A stretch of DNA of 64,000 nt, taken from NCBI GenBank assembly GCA_943735955.1, contig OX030955.1, forward strand, positions 2,393,234-2,457,233, written 5' to 3'. This DNA is from Piscicola geometra. Lineage: Eukaryota > Annelida > Clitellata > Hirudinida > Piscicolidae. The notes below the pieces were generated by a model. The model searched no databases and had not been told where the DNA came from. It was given only the letters and a program-made list of their open reading frames with translations. The translations under genes and the position numbers were made by a program. This document shows positions 37,953 to 53,000 of this stretch, piece by piece. How positions within the stretch are numbered: position 1 is the stretch's first letter; every line of letters begins with the position of its first letter.

Positions 37953-40545
37953 AGCTTCTTAAATTCTTACACTTGTCTTAAACAAAACTTTAAATATACT
38001 TTAAAATTGTCAAAAAAAAGTCTTGAAACTCTAAAAATAAAAACCGATAAAAACTGTAAAAATATAAATCTTAATTATTTACAATTGTTAAATAATTTTC
38101 TTTATATTAATACAATAAACAATTAGCGTAATTGACAGTCTATCATAATCACGTTTTACTTCACTTATACAGCACATAACAGTGCAAAGTTGTTTTTAAA
38201 AAATCAAATAAGACCCACAAAAAAATATTATATTTCTTTAGCATTAATAAGTAATAAAATTGATTTTGTAAATTTAAAGCAATAGTTTAACAGTTAAACT
38301 TTAACTTAATGAAATTCTGTATTAAAAACTATTGTAAAGGGTGAAACTTTTATTTCAGTAATGTAATCATAAATTTTTTTATACAATGATATTAAAGTTT
38401 ATTCCAACTGAGATCTTTGAAAATATTAAAAACCGGAAACAAATTATACAAGATTATTAATAATCTTATAAATAATTAGATTCAAAGCTTTAAAATCTCT
38501 ATGTACTAACTGAATCCGTAACCCAACACTATGCATTAGTTCTTCAGACGAAAGTCTGGCAAGAGCATCAGTATGGTGTGGTTTAAGCATTACAACTTAT
38601 TTTCAACAACTTTTTCAAGTGTTTATAACCTATATTCTTGAAACAAGATTAAAAAAATAAGAAATTAAAATAAGAAATGTTATTTCAGAAATTTTCACAC
38701 AATAAAATGACACAAACAAGGCAAACTGAATATTTAGAAGGTCATTAACGAAGCAATATTGGCCCAGCAATATTAAAATTCGAACAACACTTAAAGTAAT
38801 TTTTTTCTATTTTATTATTGTATTAAATCAAGAATTATATACATATTTGCCAAAAATACATTTAGAGAAAAATACATATAAAAAATGATTATGGTGAATG
38901 AGTGAAAGAAAGCTTATGAGCACTTTTTTAGTGAATAATATTTTCTGCATTATTTTATAAATATTTAATTATTAAATTTTTATTTTAGCAAACTTCTTAT
39001 AAGAAGAATAAATTACGATAAATGCATCTTTCTTTTAAATATAGGCAGAAACTTTTTTCCGTTTTCATCTTGTCATAAGTTATAAAAAGTCAGACTCCGA
39101 TCTTGTGCAACAGCTTTTTAGGCAAAAGTCGCTTCAATCGGGTTTTTTTCCATATCCTTTATTTTAACTCTAAACCATTTTTTTACACATTTACAATTCA
39201 TATTTAACTTAGTCAGTATGTAAGCATGTATGTCTGTATACGAACTGAAAGAACACTAATTGAAGATCAGGATGTTTAATGAGTTTACTGGGTTGACCAG
39301 ATGCGAGGAAAATCTGAAAAGATTTTATTCATTATGGTGTTTAGACTGAACCCTGATAGCATCTGAAGAATGAGTGTGTTGTGAGTCATCGAGTAATGGA
39401 ATTGATTTGTTCTAGAAAACTTAGAAAAGTAGGTAGTTAAATTTTTATCGGAACCTGGTGCAAACAATTTTGGATTTAATATAATTAGCAGTGTATCGAT
39501 AAAAGGGTTTCAAGTGAATTGGATTATTATTTGTTGGAGGAGAAAATTCATGGAATATTCAATCAAACTGTCGTTGTAAAAGAGTGAAAGTGAAAAGAAT
39601 GGGACCTGAAATATTGTGAACACCATAAATCTTGAAATTCTAAACAATGAGTGTTTGTGTGATTCCTGAAATGAGGCTTGTTGCTTGAAGCTGTTCACCA
39701 TAACTTGATAACAAGTTTTTATTTTAGTACAATTACTGTTCTGATTCTAGCAGTGTTGTTGTTGGTAAACAAAAAGTCACACTGTTGGCAACATTACCGT
39801 GTGTGACTTTTTGTTCATTAGCAACATTTTTGTAGCTAGTTAAATCTCTTACATAAGTTTTAAGTTATATAAATAGTTTTTTCTTTCGATTTCAATATTT
39901 TAAAAAGCTTTAAAAAAGTTGTGTTGTAATTTTGATGCTGTTTCTCTCATCGATGCCATGTGATAATGCTAAAGGTTTTCGCTGATGTAATCAGATTCCG
40001 AAGGTGAATCAGTCCCTGCCAAAGACATTGTTCGAAGACTTGCATGCAAAGAATTCAAAGCCTATTTTTACTACCATTGTATGGCTTATAAATGTCTCCC
40101 ATCAAAATCAACATTATTGAATATTTTCAATCGTTGGGGGCGTTGTGAGTGTTATGAAGGAATGAATAGTAAAGAGGAAATTCAATGAGGTCTAATACAG
40201 GGAATGAAACGTTTGAAACATAACGATTTATTTCTCAACTCTTCATTTTAATCAATGCATCATTGTTAGTTGTTGATAGAAAGTATTTTTTTCATAAATT
40301 AATGACAATTTAGAGCGATAAATCTAGGGCACATCAAAGCAATATTGATATCTTCGTATCAGTAAGTTAATTCTTACTTAAATAGTTATGAGACCTTTTA
40401 GAATATTAATTATTTCAGAGCGTTTAGTGAATCAAAAAAATTTTTTTTAATAATATGAAACTAATTTATAACTGATAAATTAATAAACAGAATTCAATCA
40501 TATTTGATAAATAAATAAAATATATAAAATAACTTCCATCTCTAT
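37953..40545. other. Noncoding AT-rich region
   Basis: No gene is recognised. A perfect 15-bp inverted repeat at 39768-39815 is listed separately. Confidence 0.4.
39768..39815. repeat. Inverted repeat with 15-bp perfect arms
   Basis: AACAAAAAGTCACAC (39768-39782) and its exact complement (39801-39815) are separated by 18 bp. Outside the arms the similarity continues weakly (GTTGTTGGTA against GTTGCTAATG). It may be a tiny MITE relic or a hairpin; no terminator role is expected in this setting. Confidence 0.6.
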
Positions 40546-40909
40546 CAGGAGCGGTGATCTGCTGCAAACCTTGGGGGGGGGGGTCCTAACTAGCATGGAC
40601 CATTCTAGGGGGGTCCTGGATTCCGGACTTCTACTTCCTCCTATCATTCTAAACTTATTTTTTTATTAGAATATTTAATTAAGCAAAGAATAGTCTTGTT
40701 TTAGACAGCTATTACTACAACTACACATACTCACAATGAATTACTATATAAACATTCTGTTTTATGCCATGGTTGACGATAATGATTGTATCATAACAAG
40801 AGTTTAAAAATGTTTTTATTGAAAAAGTGGGGGGGGTCCACATTAAGGCTTACTACCAAAAAGTGGGAGTGTTCCGGACCCCAAGACGCCCCCAGGATCG
40901 CCGCCCATG
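40546..40909. mobile_element. hAT-like MITE with G-rich ends
   Basis: The left end begins CAGGAGCGGTGATC and the inverted right end reads CATGGGCGGCGATCC, related to the CAGGGGCGG-type ends common in hAT elements. TCTCTAT flanks both sides (40539-40545 and 40911-40917), a near 8-bp duplication. The interior has runs of G (a 12-G run after 40573), GGGGGGTCC words and a GTCCGGAC-like inverted motif. There is no open frame. Confidence 0.5.
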
Positions 40910-43800
40910 GTCTCTATAGAGTTACATGGAGTACAAAAAATATTAAATTAGGAATATCTTGATATATATATACTAATTTGTAAAAATTATAATGAAAAAA
41001 TTATTTTGCCAAATAATCATCAAAAAACTAAAACGGAAGCAAACTAATGTAATATAAAAAAAGACAAGTTCCAGCCCAACAAAAGTTTTGATAGAACAAA
41101 AATCTCAGCGTCAATTATTACGATGAAGCCTATTTTATAAGCATGTTCTTTAAACAAATTTTGTTTTTATGTTTAATATAACTTTTTAAATTTACATGAG
41201 TTGAATATACATTTATTTATTTGAATATATAGTTGGAACTACTGGCTTAGCAAAATATACGTTAGTTTTGAACTTCTTAGTCCTTTCTGAAAAATATTTT
41301 TTGTGTAAATATTTTTTTTTCTTTTATATATTCATTCTAAATTAATTTATGAGGCCTGGAAGACAAAGGAATACTTTTTCCAAGAGATTCTTCAAGAAGG
41401 AATGCATGCAAGCCAGAAAGAAACTTGAAAACAGGCTTGAAAGTAGGAGAGTGTTAAGGATTTAGAGCTATATCACACTTTTGATACATAACTAGGTTAA
41501 TTATAAATAAACAATTTAAGTAAAGAGGGAAAAATATATTCAACAACAAAAATGAGGAAACCCGGTAAAAGATAAATAAAAAAATATAGGTAAGACTACA
41601 AAAATAAGAAAATACAAAAAGAGTAACATATCTTCAAGAACATGTAAGGAAAAATACACTGATAAAAACGAATACATACAAAGGGATTCTCTGAAAAGAA
41701 ACGAGACTAAAGAGATACTGCGTGCTAAAAAAAGTGTCTTAAAACAAGGAAAGAAGACTCATTCAATTGAACACAACCTGTTTCTATTTAAAGTGATATC
41801 ATTTTTGCTGATTTCATAATCAGCAATAAAAACATAATATTATTAATAATAACAACACTAATAATGGTATTAAGATAAAAGTTACATTATTCTTCATCAC
41901 TTTGTGTTATAATATCAATACTGCATTCATGGATTCAATTTAAAGTATTTTTAAGTTGCACTGCACATCTTCCAATTTCTCTTTATTGATTGCCTGCGTG
42001 TGATGTCACAACGCACTCAATTCTTGAAATGACTACACATGTTGTGTGGCGTATACCAACAGGTCTTTAAACCAGATACTCATTTGTATATAATCAAAAA
42101 TATATTATTATATTCTATTGTAAGGTTGTTGTATTTAAATAATATAAATCATTATATTGCATCGACAATAGGTAAGTGCTAGCGTAAGAAATCTTGAATG
42201 GCAAGAGATATTTTTCTAGATGAGTGTTTATTTCTCATATATTCCCATACGAAATCTCAATTAATCATACTCCTTTAGTGAGTCTTGAATTATTTTCACT
42301 CATTACAAGGCTTTTACTAAAACTTGCATAAACCATTATAAACAAAATTTCAATCAAAATAAGTATATAAAAAAGTAGTCTTTTTCAAAAAAAGAGTAAA
42401 TATTAATTTTAAATGTTGCAAAAACGCAAACGATAAAACTATCAGCGAATGCAACCTTCTATTATAACAGGTAAGCACCCTATAAAAACGATGTTTCGCT
42501 TGAGATTCAAGGCTATTTAATGCAGTTATTATTTAGGTATAACGATTGATTTGGTGGAAGTTTTGATGGTTGTTTAGAGCTACATTTATGTTTAAAAAAT
42601 CATGGGGTATCCATAAATCACTTGAATAAGACCTTTGAAGTGTTGAGTTTTAAAAGCGCTTACATTATGATTCTTAAGAATTTGTTATAGAAGGGGGATT
42701 GAACGGGTTGCGTGAAGAGTGCTAGATTGTGCTCTGAATGGAGGAGGAGCGCGTAATCGTAACGGAATACTGTATTATCTATTATTTGTTTTAGATACTT
42801 GGAAAAGAAAAATAGATTGTTTTATTTATAGGTTTCTAATTTTTTCTAATACACTCGGAAATATATGATTTTATTTTATTTATTTATTATTATAATTTAG
42901 TTATTCTTCCCAATGTATTGGATTTCATTATATAGTGCTCAATATTATTGAAAAATCATCATTTTAGAATAGTATTTACTTTAATAAGCTTTAAGGACTG
43001 GCTCTGACTCAAAATAGTTTTCTCAAAATTATAACGATAGTGCTCTTCCTATGCTATATTATCTGATTTTTCTAGAGTTCACTTGATTAAGCTTATTAAC
43101 TAATTCATTTAAATGTTCTGCATACTTTAAAACCATAATTCTGATCTAAGCATTAAGATCTAATTTAGACAGTCGATTTGCGAGAAAAAAGTACGATATG
43201 AGGCGAGCTCTAAATGAAGCGAGTTCCATGCATTTCCATTATCTCTATTCCAAATATTAATTAAAAATTTTTCTTCCCATGAAAAATAAACTTGTAAAAA
43301 TAATTTGTAAATTTTTAAAATAAAAATTATTAAAAAACAGATAATATTAATATTAATGGAAATATGGTTTCATGAAGAAAAAAAAGTTATTTAAGTGGCA
43401 CAAATAGATATTTCAAAAAATTTAATACACTAAAACAAGTAAAAAGATATCAGGCTCATTTTATTTATGAGCTAAATTAAGTTTAATTTTAATACAAATA
43501 ATAATCATAATCAGATAAAAATTATTTTCTTAAAAATATTTTATGAAGCCTAGTGCAAAGGATGATTATTAAAAATGAGTAATTTTTGTTGGAAACATAA
43601 ATTAGAACTGATTTCAAATATCTTTATAAATTAAATATAACAAACAAGTATTTTTCAACAAATAGTTGGAAATGTTGTATGTCAAATGAGGAAGAAAACT
43701 TGTTCATCAAAACCTATGACTAACAGATTTGGCCTTCAGTTAACGCCCTATACGAATCAAAACCACTGACGAAGACGAAAAAAATCATTAATAATTCAAA

Positions 43801-43956
43801 TATTTAAATAAAAAATATTTAAATAAAAAATATTTAAATAAAAAATATTTAAATAAAAAATATTTAAATAAAAAATATTTAAATAAAAAATATTTAAATA
43901 AAAAATATTTAAATAAAAAATATTTAAATAAAAAATATTTAAATAAAAAATATTTT
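43801..43956. repeat. 15-bp tandem repeat, about 10 copies
   Basis: The unit TATTTAAATAAAAAA is repeated without change except at the 3' edge. Its core TATTTAAATA is palindromic. Confidence 0.95.
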
Positions 43957-44324
43957 CATAGAAGCTCATGTTTATATATATTGATTAGGAAATACAAAAA
44001 CTAGAGTTTTATAGCGTTAAATTCTTCTTAAGATATTGTTTACAGCTTTCAGGAGACCTTTTAATTCACCGTGGAATTGTAAATGTTTTTTTAGTACTCC
44101 ATGTATTTATAAAGATGGAAATGATTATTATTATTTCTATTATATAATTAAATTTTATTGAATTTTAAATTTAACAAAAATATACTAAAATTTTTAAAAA
44201 GATGTTCTATTCGCCTTGTAATGAATTTTCTCGATTGCTTAATTTATTAAACCAAAGACTTTTTACTTTCTCATAACGGTTTTGGAATTTATAAATATGT
44301 AGCATTGATGCACTTTAGGTATCG

Positions 44325-44400
44325 AACTGTAGGTATCGAACCCACACTAGTGAGTCGAACGCAAGAGGTTTTACCCCCGCCATAGATTCAGCCCTGCAAG
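44325..44400 (-). other. tRNA-like segment, possible SINE relic
   Basis: On the minus strand GTGGGTTCGATACCTAC resembles a T-arm with a Pol III B-box and a pairable 5-bp stem. A second TTCGATACC follows 12 bp later. No cloverleaf with a proper anticodon stem could be drawn, so it is not a tRNA gene. A tRNA-derived SINE remnant is the best guess. Confidence 0.25.
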
Positions 44401-47400
44401 CGGTTTTTCCAATAAGTTTAATATTAATAAATTCATCTTATTTCAATTTTTACATTTTTTAGTTATAATTGACACAGGCTACGCATAATAGAGGGTCTAG
44501 AGATTTCAGAATCGACAAGCACATGTAATATAAATTTATAATGAGATAGCTTTACGAGCATTCCCACTTTAGTGATAGAAGATGAATTCTGAGCTTGAAC
44601 TAGGTATTTAAGTTTATATTTAAACGTATATGAAAATAGTATTTAATTTATTTAAATTATAGTTTAAAAAAAGGGATAATTAAATTTTTATAAAATCTAA
44701 TATAAACAAAATTTTTCTTCTTTCAGCCTTCAAGTGACGTTTCAAATCTAAATGTAAAACTGCTGTGAGATTGTTTTCTGATATATTGAAATATACCTTT
44801 AAAAATTTTAACGTTTTGAAACCCATCTTTAAAGTTTGAAAAACCCATAACATTCAAATAAATTCGTGCTCAGAGAAACCTGAAAGATATATTAATCAGT
44901 AGCAATTATAATCATTTTTAGTCTTGTAAATAAATTTAAAGAAATCAATAGTACTAAATAAACGTTCAATGTGAAAAAATATATAGTAATTACTAACCTA
45001 TTCCAAAATATATAAAAAAACATAAAAAAACAATTTTTTAGGGTGCTATAATTAAAACTAGCTGCAATAAATATGAATAAAACGTTTTATAACACCTTAT
45101 GAACATATCAATACTTCATTATAGACTTATATATCAAAGAGGCGGAAAATAAATACTTTTTGTGAAATTCTTAGACCCTCAAATGGGTGTGCAAATGCAC
45201 CCTAATCATTCAAGTTATTTATTCACAACTCTGAAAAGAGTTTTTAAGATAAAATTAGATCTAAACCAGACATTTATTTTTTAAAGTCATCTCACAGGAA
45301 ATTTGAGAAGCCTCAAAACTGTCCTGAATTTTTTAGCGCAGTTTTTTTAAAGAATGTTAATCTTTGAAATAATTTAAACTATTTTGATCCATATAAATAA
45401 AATAAATTTTTATGTTGAAAATCACGTCTTTTCGAAAGATATCACTAGTTTAGAGAGTATAATTGTGATTAATATAACGAAAATACATCAAACCCCTTGA
45501 TATATTGTTAATATTTCAACGCTAAATCCTTAAAAAATGTATAAAAACGAGGTTTTAAAAGTCATTTTAAATTCTAAAAACTGAAACAAGTCAAAAATTT
45601 AAGTAGCTCTTTATATAAAGAATATTGAAAAATTTATAAAACAATATAGCAGTGGTTAAAGGTTTTTTATAACGATGAGCACTAAAACATAATGAAAGAG
45701 AAAGAATTATATAATAGAGCCAATGAGTCAGGCATGATATATACCTTTGCCACTTTAACTTTTGCAGACAAGTATTTTTTTCCAAGAATTTAAACTCGCT
45801 TTTAGAATTTAGTTATTTCCTAGTTTAAAATCAAATTCAGCATTGTTTGTTTTACTATTGTTTTTGTTTATTTCCCTGTTTTTGGGGGTTTCTGTGGGTC
45901 TTTTGTGGTTTTAAACAACCAATTTCTTAAATTTATGTGCCCTTTTATTTCTTTGATATTCATGCGGGAATGTGAGAATGTGAGTAGGACTATGTAATTT
46001 GAGAAGTCATTGAATAGACATGCCTAAGAAAGCAAAGTTAATCTTGAGATAAACAGAGAATTTTAAGAATTTCAAAAACGCTTCCATTGCATAATGAAAT
46101 TAGAGTCTTATAAGTGTCAAAATTGAAATGTTTTATTATTTATTAACTTTAAAAATGAATGTACTTTTTAAATTAGTTTTATGTCTGTTTAAATAATTTT
46201 TAAACATCGCATTTTATTGAATTTAGATTTATGAAAGCGTATCCTAATTAAATCTGCTTTTCAAAAAAATGTTTAAAATTCCACTTAAATCTAGTAAGAA
46301 TTAATTCCTAAATCGAATGTTTGAGATTCAAGACAATTTCTTATTTAATTTCATTATTTGTCAAGCTTCGGAGTTATTTACGCTTTAAATACTTGGTGGA
46401 CAGACTCTCATTTTATTTCTTCGAAGCTTCTCATAAATTCTATACACCAGTATTTCATGTAATTTCAAGAATATTATCATATAAATTTTTTCTAGTCAAT
46501 TAGGTTAATATTTTTCCAAAGTATTACAATTTTTGTGTAAAATCATGTAAGCCACTTGAAAATCTGTGAAGAAAAAATTATAAACTTTAAAACCGAATAT
46601 TCAACTTCTTCAAGCTATTTTAAAAATTTTAGTTTATGAAAAGTAATTCAAAGAGAAATAAAAGAATGCGTTACAAATATGCGTCTCATAATGTGTGTCA
46701 AGTATTATTTATCTTGCTCAAGAAGCTTTGATTGCTCGGGTTTTCAACTTTGGTCTACAGCAATTGAATTGTTGGTCTCTTCTATTTTCTTATCCATCGT
46801 GGCATATTACTTATAAAATGCATTGGTTATTCATTAAAATTGATACATCCACATGTGCAACACTGCTATGAGGTAGATAAATATGCTGGCAATCTCAGCC
46901 CATTATTAATAACTATTTACCAGTCCTTTGAGATTTATTGCCGCAATTAAACCTACTTTTCCCGATGAAATTCCTGGCCTTCAATCGATGAATCACTTAG
47001 ATAGTTATATACTAGCCACATGCTTGATCATAATTAATTCTTTCATAAAAATCAAAAGTTTAATTTTTATTGTCTTATCAAGTTACGAACTAGGCTATGA
47101 TCCTAATTTGGTTGCCACTTGTCAAGCAACACTAAAACTAACATAAATAAGATAAACTATAATTTTCCTTGGAAGTTTTATTACAATTTTGCCAAATATT
47201 ATGGGCTAATTAGGAGAAACAGTAAATATTATTTGAAGTGTCTGATGAAGAATGTGAGATAATGAGTAACAGATACACAAATTGCTTTGTAAATTATAAG
47301 TTATCTTTTAAAAACTACAATTTATTCTTTTATCCTCTTTGAGAAAAACTTGAAATAAGTATATTTATTAAAAAGAAGTTTTACGAGTAGAATTTTAGTT

Positions 47401-48156
47401 TCAAAGTCAAATAAAACGTCAAACTTTTTTACGATTCCTTTATTTCTCAAAATGGTCTTCTTTTTCACTTCAAAGAACCATCAAAAACATTGCATAGATT
47501 AACAATTGTTCAAGCTTTTATAAACGATTTCTTATACTTTTGGCCTTCGACAATTGATGGTTTTTGTAAACTTTTTCTAAAACTTTGTTTTGCGTCCATT
47601 TTCTTTTGATTGAGTAATTTCTTCAGTCTTTCGAGCTTATGCTTTTTGATAAACTAGTTTTTTGTTTTATCAATTTTTTCAAATTTATTGATCTATTTGT
47701 ATTGAAAGTTGAAACTATTATCCTGTTGAAACCAAAAACTTTTCAAAGTAAAAAAACAAAATCTTTTTTAAAAATTAAAATCCCCTGACTAAAGGTTTTT
47801 ATTCACCTTCTTTTTTAAGCGTTAATTTCCCCCTAATTCAGTTCTCTTTATTATTTAATGTATAAATAATCATGAGTTTTTTTAGTAAAATCTCGAGAAG
47901 TTTTAACACACAATACTTGAAACATATATTATAAAAACCTCAAAGATAGGCTAGAATATAATTGAAAAGATACAGATCTTAAAATATGGCACCACGCAAA
48001 TATCTTCAAACAAGTACGCGTTTTTCAAACACAAAAACCTTGATGCTGAAAGTATCATCCAACAGGAACACGCCGATGAGAAAATAAAGACAACATATCT
48101 AACATAAAACACATCTATTCATACATAATCAAAGCCCTATTTTGAAAAAATAAACG

Positions 48157-48552
<396 letters not shown>

Positions 48553-50062
48553 ATACACATTTCAAAACGGTTTTCAACGATGGCAAACTCATCCATCAGC
48601 TTGCTCCACTTTTTGACTTCTTCGACCTGAATACACAAGAGCGGCAGTGATCAGCAAGTGCTCGAGAAGTTGAGCTCTTAACAAATGGTTTGAAGATTCT
48701 TCTAGCTAGTTGATATATGTGCTGCCATTCTTTAACCCATTTCCAAGGTTTCATTTCGACTTCATTTTTTTACAAAATAGACTTTTAAAATATACTAGGC
48801 TAGTTTGTATTTCAAGTTCCTAGTGGTTTTTTCATTGATGGTTAGAAAAATTAAATATTTTAGATTTATTATAATATTCACTTTAGTTATAAAATTAAAT
48901 TGATGAAGAAATACTTTAATTGAGATTTATGTAATAATTTTGGCTGTTTTTTTAAATAATATATTTCTGAAATGAAACTCATCATGTATCAATTAATGAG
49001 GTTTATTTTTTTATAAGAGGTTATTCAAGTCGATCTATTTAAAATGTATTTTGATAATATTGTTACCTACCTTATATACTAGTTGAAAATGTTTTATACA
49101 TATATTAATGAGCTTAGTTAAATATTCAGAAAAATATTCAAAAATTGGAAAAGAAAGGTTCGTGAAGGATTAATTTATTCATAATTCATTTCGTCAAAAT
49201 CATAAACACGTTTAATATATTGTATAAAAAAGCATCAACAATTTTTTATCAAGCAAGTGATGAGATGCAAATGTAATTTATAATATAAAAATAAGATAGT
49301 TCTGTAAAAAATAATTTATAGAAAGAAAAATACAATTTAAATCTGTATCAAATATATTGGTAAAAGCTTTAATTAATGAATACAGAGCGATCTAACGGTA
49401 TAAACTGTTTACTCACAAACATACGACCATCAAAATGAAATAGAGGTGTTTACTCAAGGATTGATGGAAATCGAATAGACTGAAGGATAATGGACTATTA
49501 AATGTGCAAAATGTGTATTTACGTTTTTATTGAGATGTTTATATTATAGATTATATATCCGTAAATGAAAATATTATGAAAAAAATATTTTTATAAAAAC
49601 TTGAAACACGATGTAATATGAAGATTAGAAAGAATTTAAAATGGTTTCCGTGCCCTTCTGAATAGATTTGTGACAGTCCGGACTCTGTAAATCAGTTTAA
49701 GAATAATTCTATAAGCATGCAATTTAGATTATAAAACATTTTAAACATTAAGATTAAAAATATTAATCATATTTATTTCGCATTGTTAAGCAAGCATGAA
49801 CAAACCAAGGCGTGTTTCTGGCAGTATTCCAAGAGGAGGATGCTGCTGACAATTCTGGAAGGAACATCATCTTTGGTTGTGGAACTTGGAAAAGGAAGAA
49901 AAGAAGTTGGATTTTGAAGCCTGTATCAGATGAATTTTTTATTTGTTTGATAGTGTATAAATGTCTTTAGAATGCTAAAAATCATGACGCCCTCTAACGA
50001 TATAAAGAAAAAAAAATCTGATAAGGTTCTTTAAAAATTAATAAATAGTTACTAATCCCATC
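48553..50062. other. Intergenic region downstream of the CEP170-like gene
   Basis: AT-rich and without a clear gene. A GC-richer patch at about 49795-49935 has short open frames on both strands and might be part of the 3' untranslated region of the minus-strand gene. Confidence 0.35.
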
Positions 50063-53000
50063 CTACTTCAGCTTTTCGATGAATTCGGTGGTTTTGCTTT
50101 CTATTTCTTTCAAAAACTCTTTGATTAAACACAGTTTTTGATGAGTGATTTCTTTCGATTCACATCCACCCTCATGGTCGTTTACACTGCTTGTGCTAGC
50201 ATCGGTATTTGGAGAGTTGCTAACATGAGAAGCTCTTCTAGTGAAGGTTGCACTACTGAATGCATAATTTTTTACTTTTTCGGTTTTCAAAGTGCTGGGT
50301 GAGCCTTCCCGAGGGGATGCGTCGCTCTCTAGCGACAAACGTTTGTTTTCTTTCTTTACAGGCTCCACTTCTTTAGAAAGAATTTTATTCTCTTTTACTA
50401 TCTCTTCATCAGTGAAAGAAGAAACGATGTTTGACAAAACTTTATCATTGGTAGTGGTGGTATGTTTATTTGGAATTTGTACATATTTTTTTCCTGGGGG
50501 AAGAGACTCGGTGATGAATAGATGTAGCTCAGCAGAGTCAGAAAGGCTCGGAGATGCAGAAGCTGGAGTGAAGGGATGTTTTGACTGGCACGTCGGAGAG
50601 TTTTCGCTCGAGCTTTTCGTGTGTGCATTACTTCGAGAGTGATTAATTAGTAAACTGTTTGCTTTTGAATTTTTGTTTTGCATATTGTGAGTTTGTGAAT
50701 GGATTTCTTTTATTCGTGGGCTGAATTCAGTGAATGATCTTGAAGCTGATGTGATATCGTAGTCCATCTTTTGTCTGCCAACTGACCTGGCTCTAGTCAC
50801 CGGCCTGTGGCTTTTTTGGGACAAAGTGGTTGATGGACTGATAGAAGGATTGTTTTTGGTCGTGCTCAAAAAAGGAGAAGGGAAACGTTTTGAATACTTC
50901 AGTTTAGAGTTTACTTCACTGCCACTAGAATGACTGTTTGGACTGGATTCACTGCTGTAGTTTCTGAGAGAAGTTTCGTAATGAAAAGAATGGTTTAGTC
51001 CATTGAAATGAGTGTTGTTCGATTTAGAAGAAGGCAAGACTTTAATGGAATTATGAGAAGCGGCGTTTGGTTTGAACTCTTTGTGTGGTGTAGAATCTCT
51101 TCTGAAAGGTTTGGTTGCCGATGACGGTGCTTTGCTGGATGGTGTTCTGCTTCTATGAGAAAATCTGTAAAAAAAGTTAGACTATTAAAAAGATAAATAT
51201 ATTTTGAATTTAAATTTATTTATTTATATTTTCAATTTTATGAAGTTTCAAAAAATAATCTTCTCCCCAACTAACCTATTAACGTCAGATCCAATTGAAG
51301 TATCACCATACTTCTTGAGTCCTGAACTCTCAGTAGAAGATTGACTGAATAGTCTGATTTTTTCTACAAATGTTTTTTCACCCTTAGAAGGAGGAGTGTT
51401 AGGAAGGAAACGTTTTGGAGAAGTGTTCGGTCTTTGTAAACTCTTTTTTGCAAGGTGTTTTACTTTTTTAGATTCATCCGACCAGGTTCGCGTGAAGTTT
51501 GCAGGAAGAGAAGAGTCTAGGTTGGCCTAGAAATAAATAAAAAAATAATGAAAATTTCATAATATATTCTTTTAATTCATTGAATCCAAAAGTCTTAAAA
51601 CTCGTTAAATTTAAAAAATCACACATTTTCAAAAGATAATCGATTTTACTAACATCTTCATTTTTCAGCCCAAAAACATAAGGAATCTGATCCATTCCTT
51701 CCTTCACAGCGTCCTCGTCGTCTCCACTCATGACCACATAGGTTCCAGTTTCACTCGGTGCATAGTCATCATGTTTCAATTCTTTTTTATTATCTTCTTT
51801 TAATTGTGAGTCATCGATACTTTCAAGGTTGTTTAACATATCACATTTATCATCGCAACTATAACCTTTAAAAATTTTACTGCCTTCTCTCAAAGGCAAA
51901 CTCAACGGAATTTCCTCATTCAAGGATTTTCTTTCATTTTGTAAGTGTTCTTTCGGACATTCAAGTTCTCCGTTTATGGGTCTGTTGTTAACCACAAAAC
52001 TGTTACTTTTTGGAGTTCGATAACTTCTGTCTCTTTTTGTCTCTCTTCCTCTCCTGGGGTTCTGTTGATTCACTGGGACGTCCTCTTGGGAATCAGTGCA
52101 AAGACTCTTCGACTTTGTTACGTTATCCTTCGTTCTCGTCCTAGTTGTGTGTTCTTTCTTTTCAAGTGGAGTTGAGCTCTTTGTGTGGTTCGTTCTTTGG
52201 TTGGTTACATAATTAGCAGTAGGGCTGATGAGATTAGAAAAAGTATTTTGAATGTTTCGTTTGGCAGATGCACTTCTTATCACTGCCTTCTCCATCCCTG
52301 AATAAGATCTTTTGGCTTGCTGTGTAAGATGAAAAAAATAATAAGAAAAAAATAGACATTTATTCATAAAAATCTTAATTGAAATCATATCTTAAATTAA
52401 AGTTTTCTGAGCTCTCATTAAATTTTTAGTCAGATAATATTGATTTATTCAGTTCTACTCAAAGAGCTCAATTTCGCTTTAAAAATGTAATTAAAGCACG
52501 GTAAGGGCTTTTATACAATATTAATACGTTAAAATAACACCATCTTGAATAACGGAAAAATACAGACAATTACAACCTCATTGAGCTTAGACAAGACTTC
52601 GTTTCTGTCTTGCGACTTGGCTCTTGCTAATCTCTTCTGAACCAGCCTGGCGGTAATCTCACTCAGTTTGTTGTTGTGGTTATTGTAGCTGCTGTTGAAG
52701 TTAATGTTGTAGTTGTTGGCGCCATTGCTGTAAATATTATTTTTATTGTTTTTACTGCAAGGACTAGCGTTGTTAGTGCTGCTATTGATTTCACAATTTT
52801 TATCCTTATCATTGCTCTTGGAGAGGTTGTCGATGCTGTTATTGAACATAATGGTGAACGCTACAGGCGTTTTGTCGCACTTTGGTGGAGGACCATTAGG
52901 AGTCGATGCTATGGTGAAAGAACTAAGATCATCATTTTCAGTTTTAAATTTATTGCTATTGCTGTTACTGTCGTTACAATTATAACTTTCGTTGTAATTT

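Larger units (their letters stand above)
40911..48156. other. Noncoding AT-rich region
   Basis: No gene is recognised in about 7 kb. The only ordered features are the 15-bp tandem repeat at 43801 and a tRNA-like B-box at about 44340. Isolated short open frames have no splice or homology support. Confidence 0.4.
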
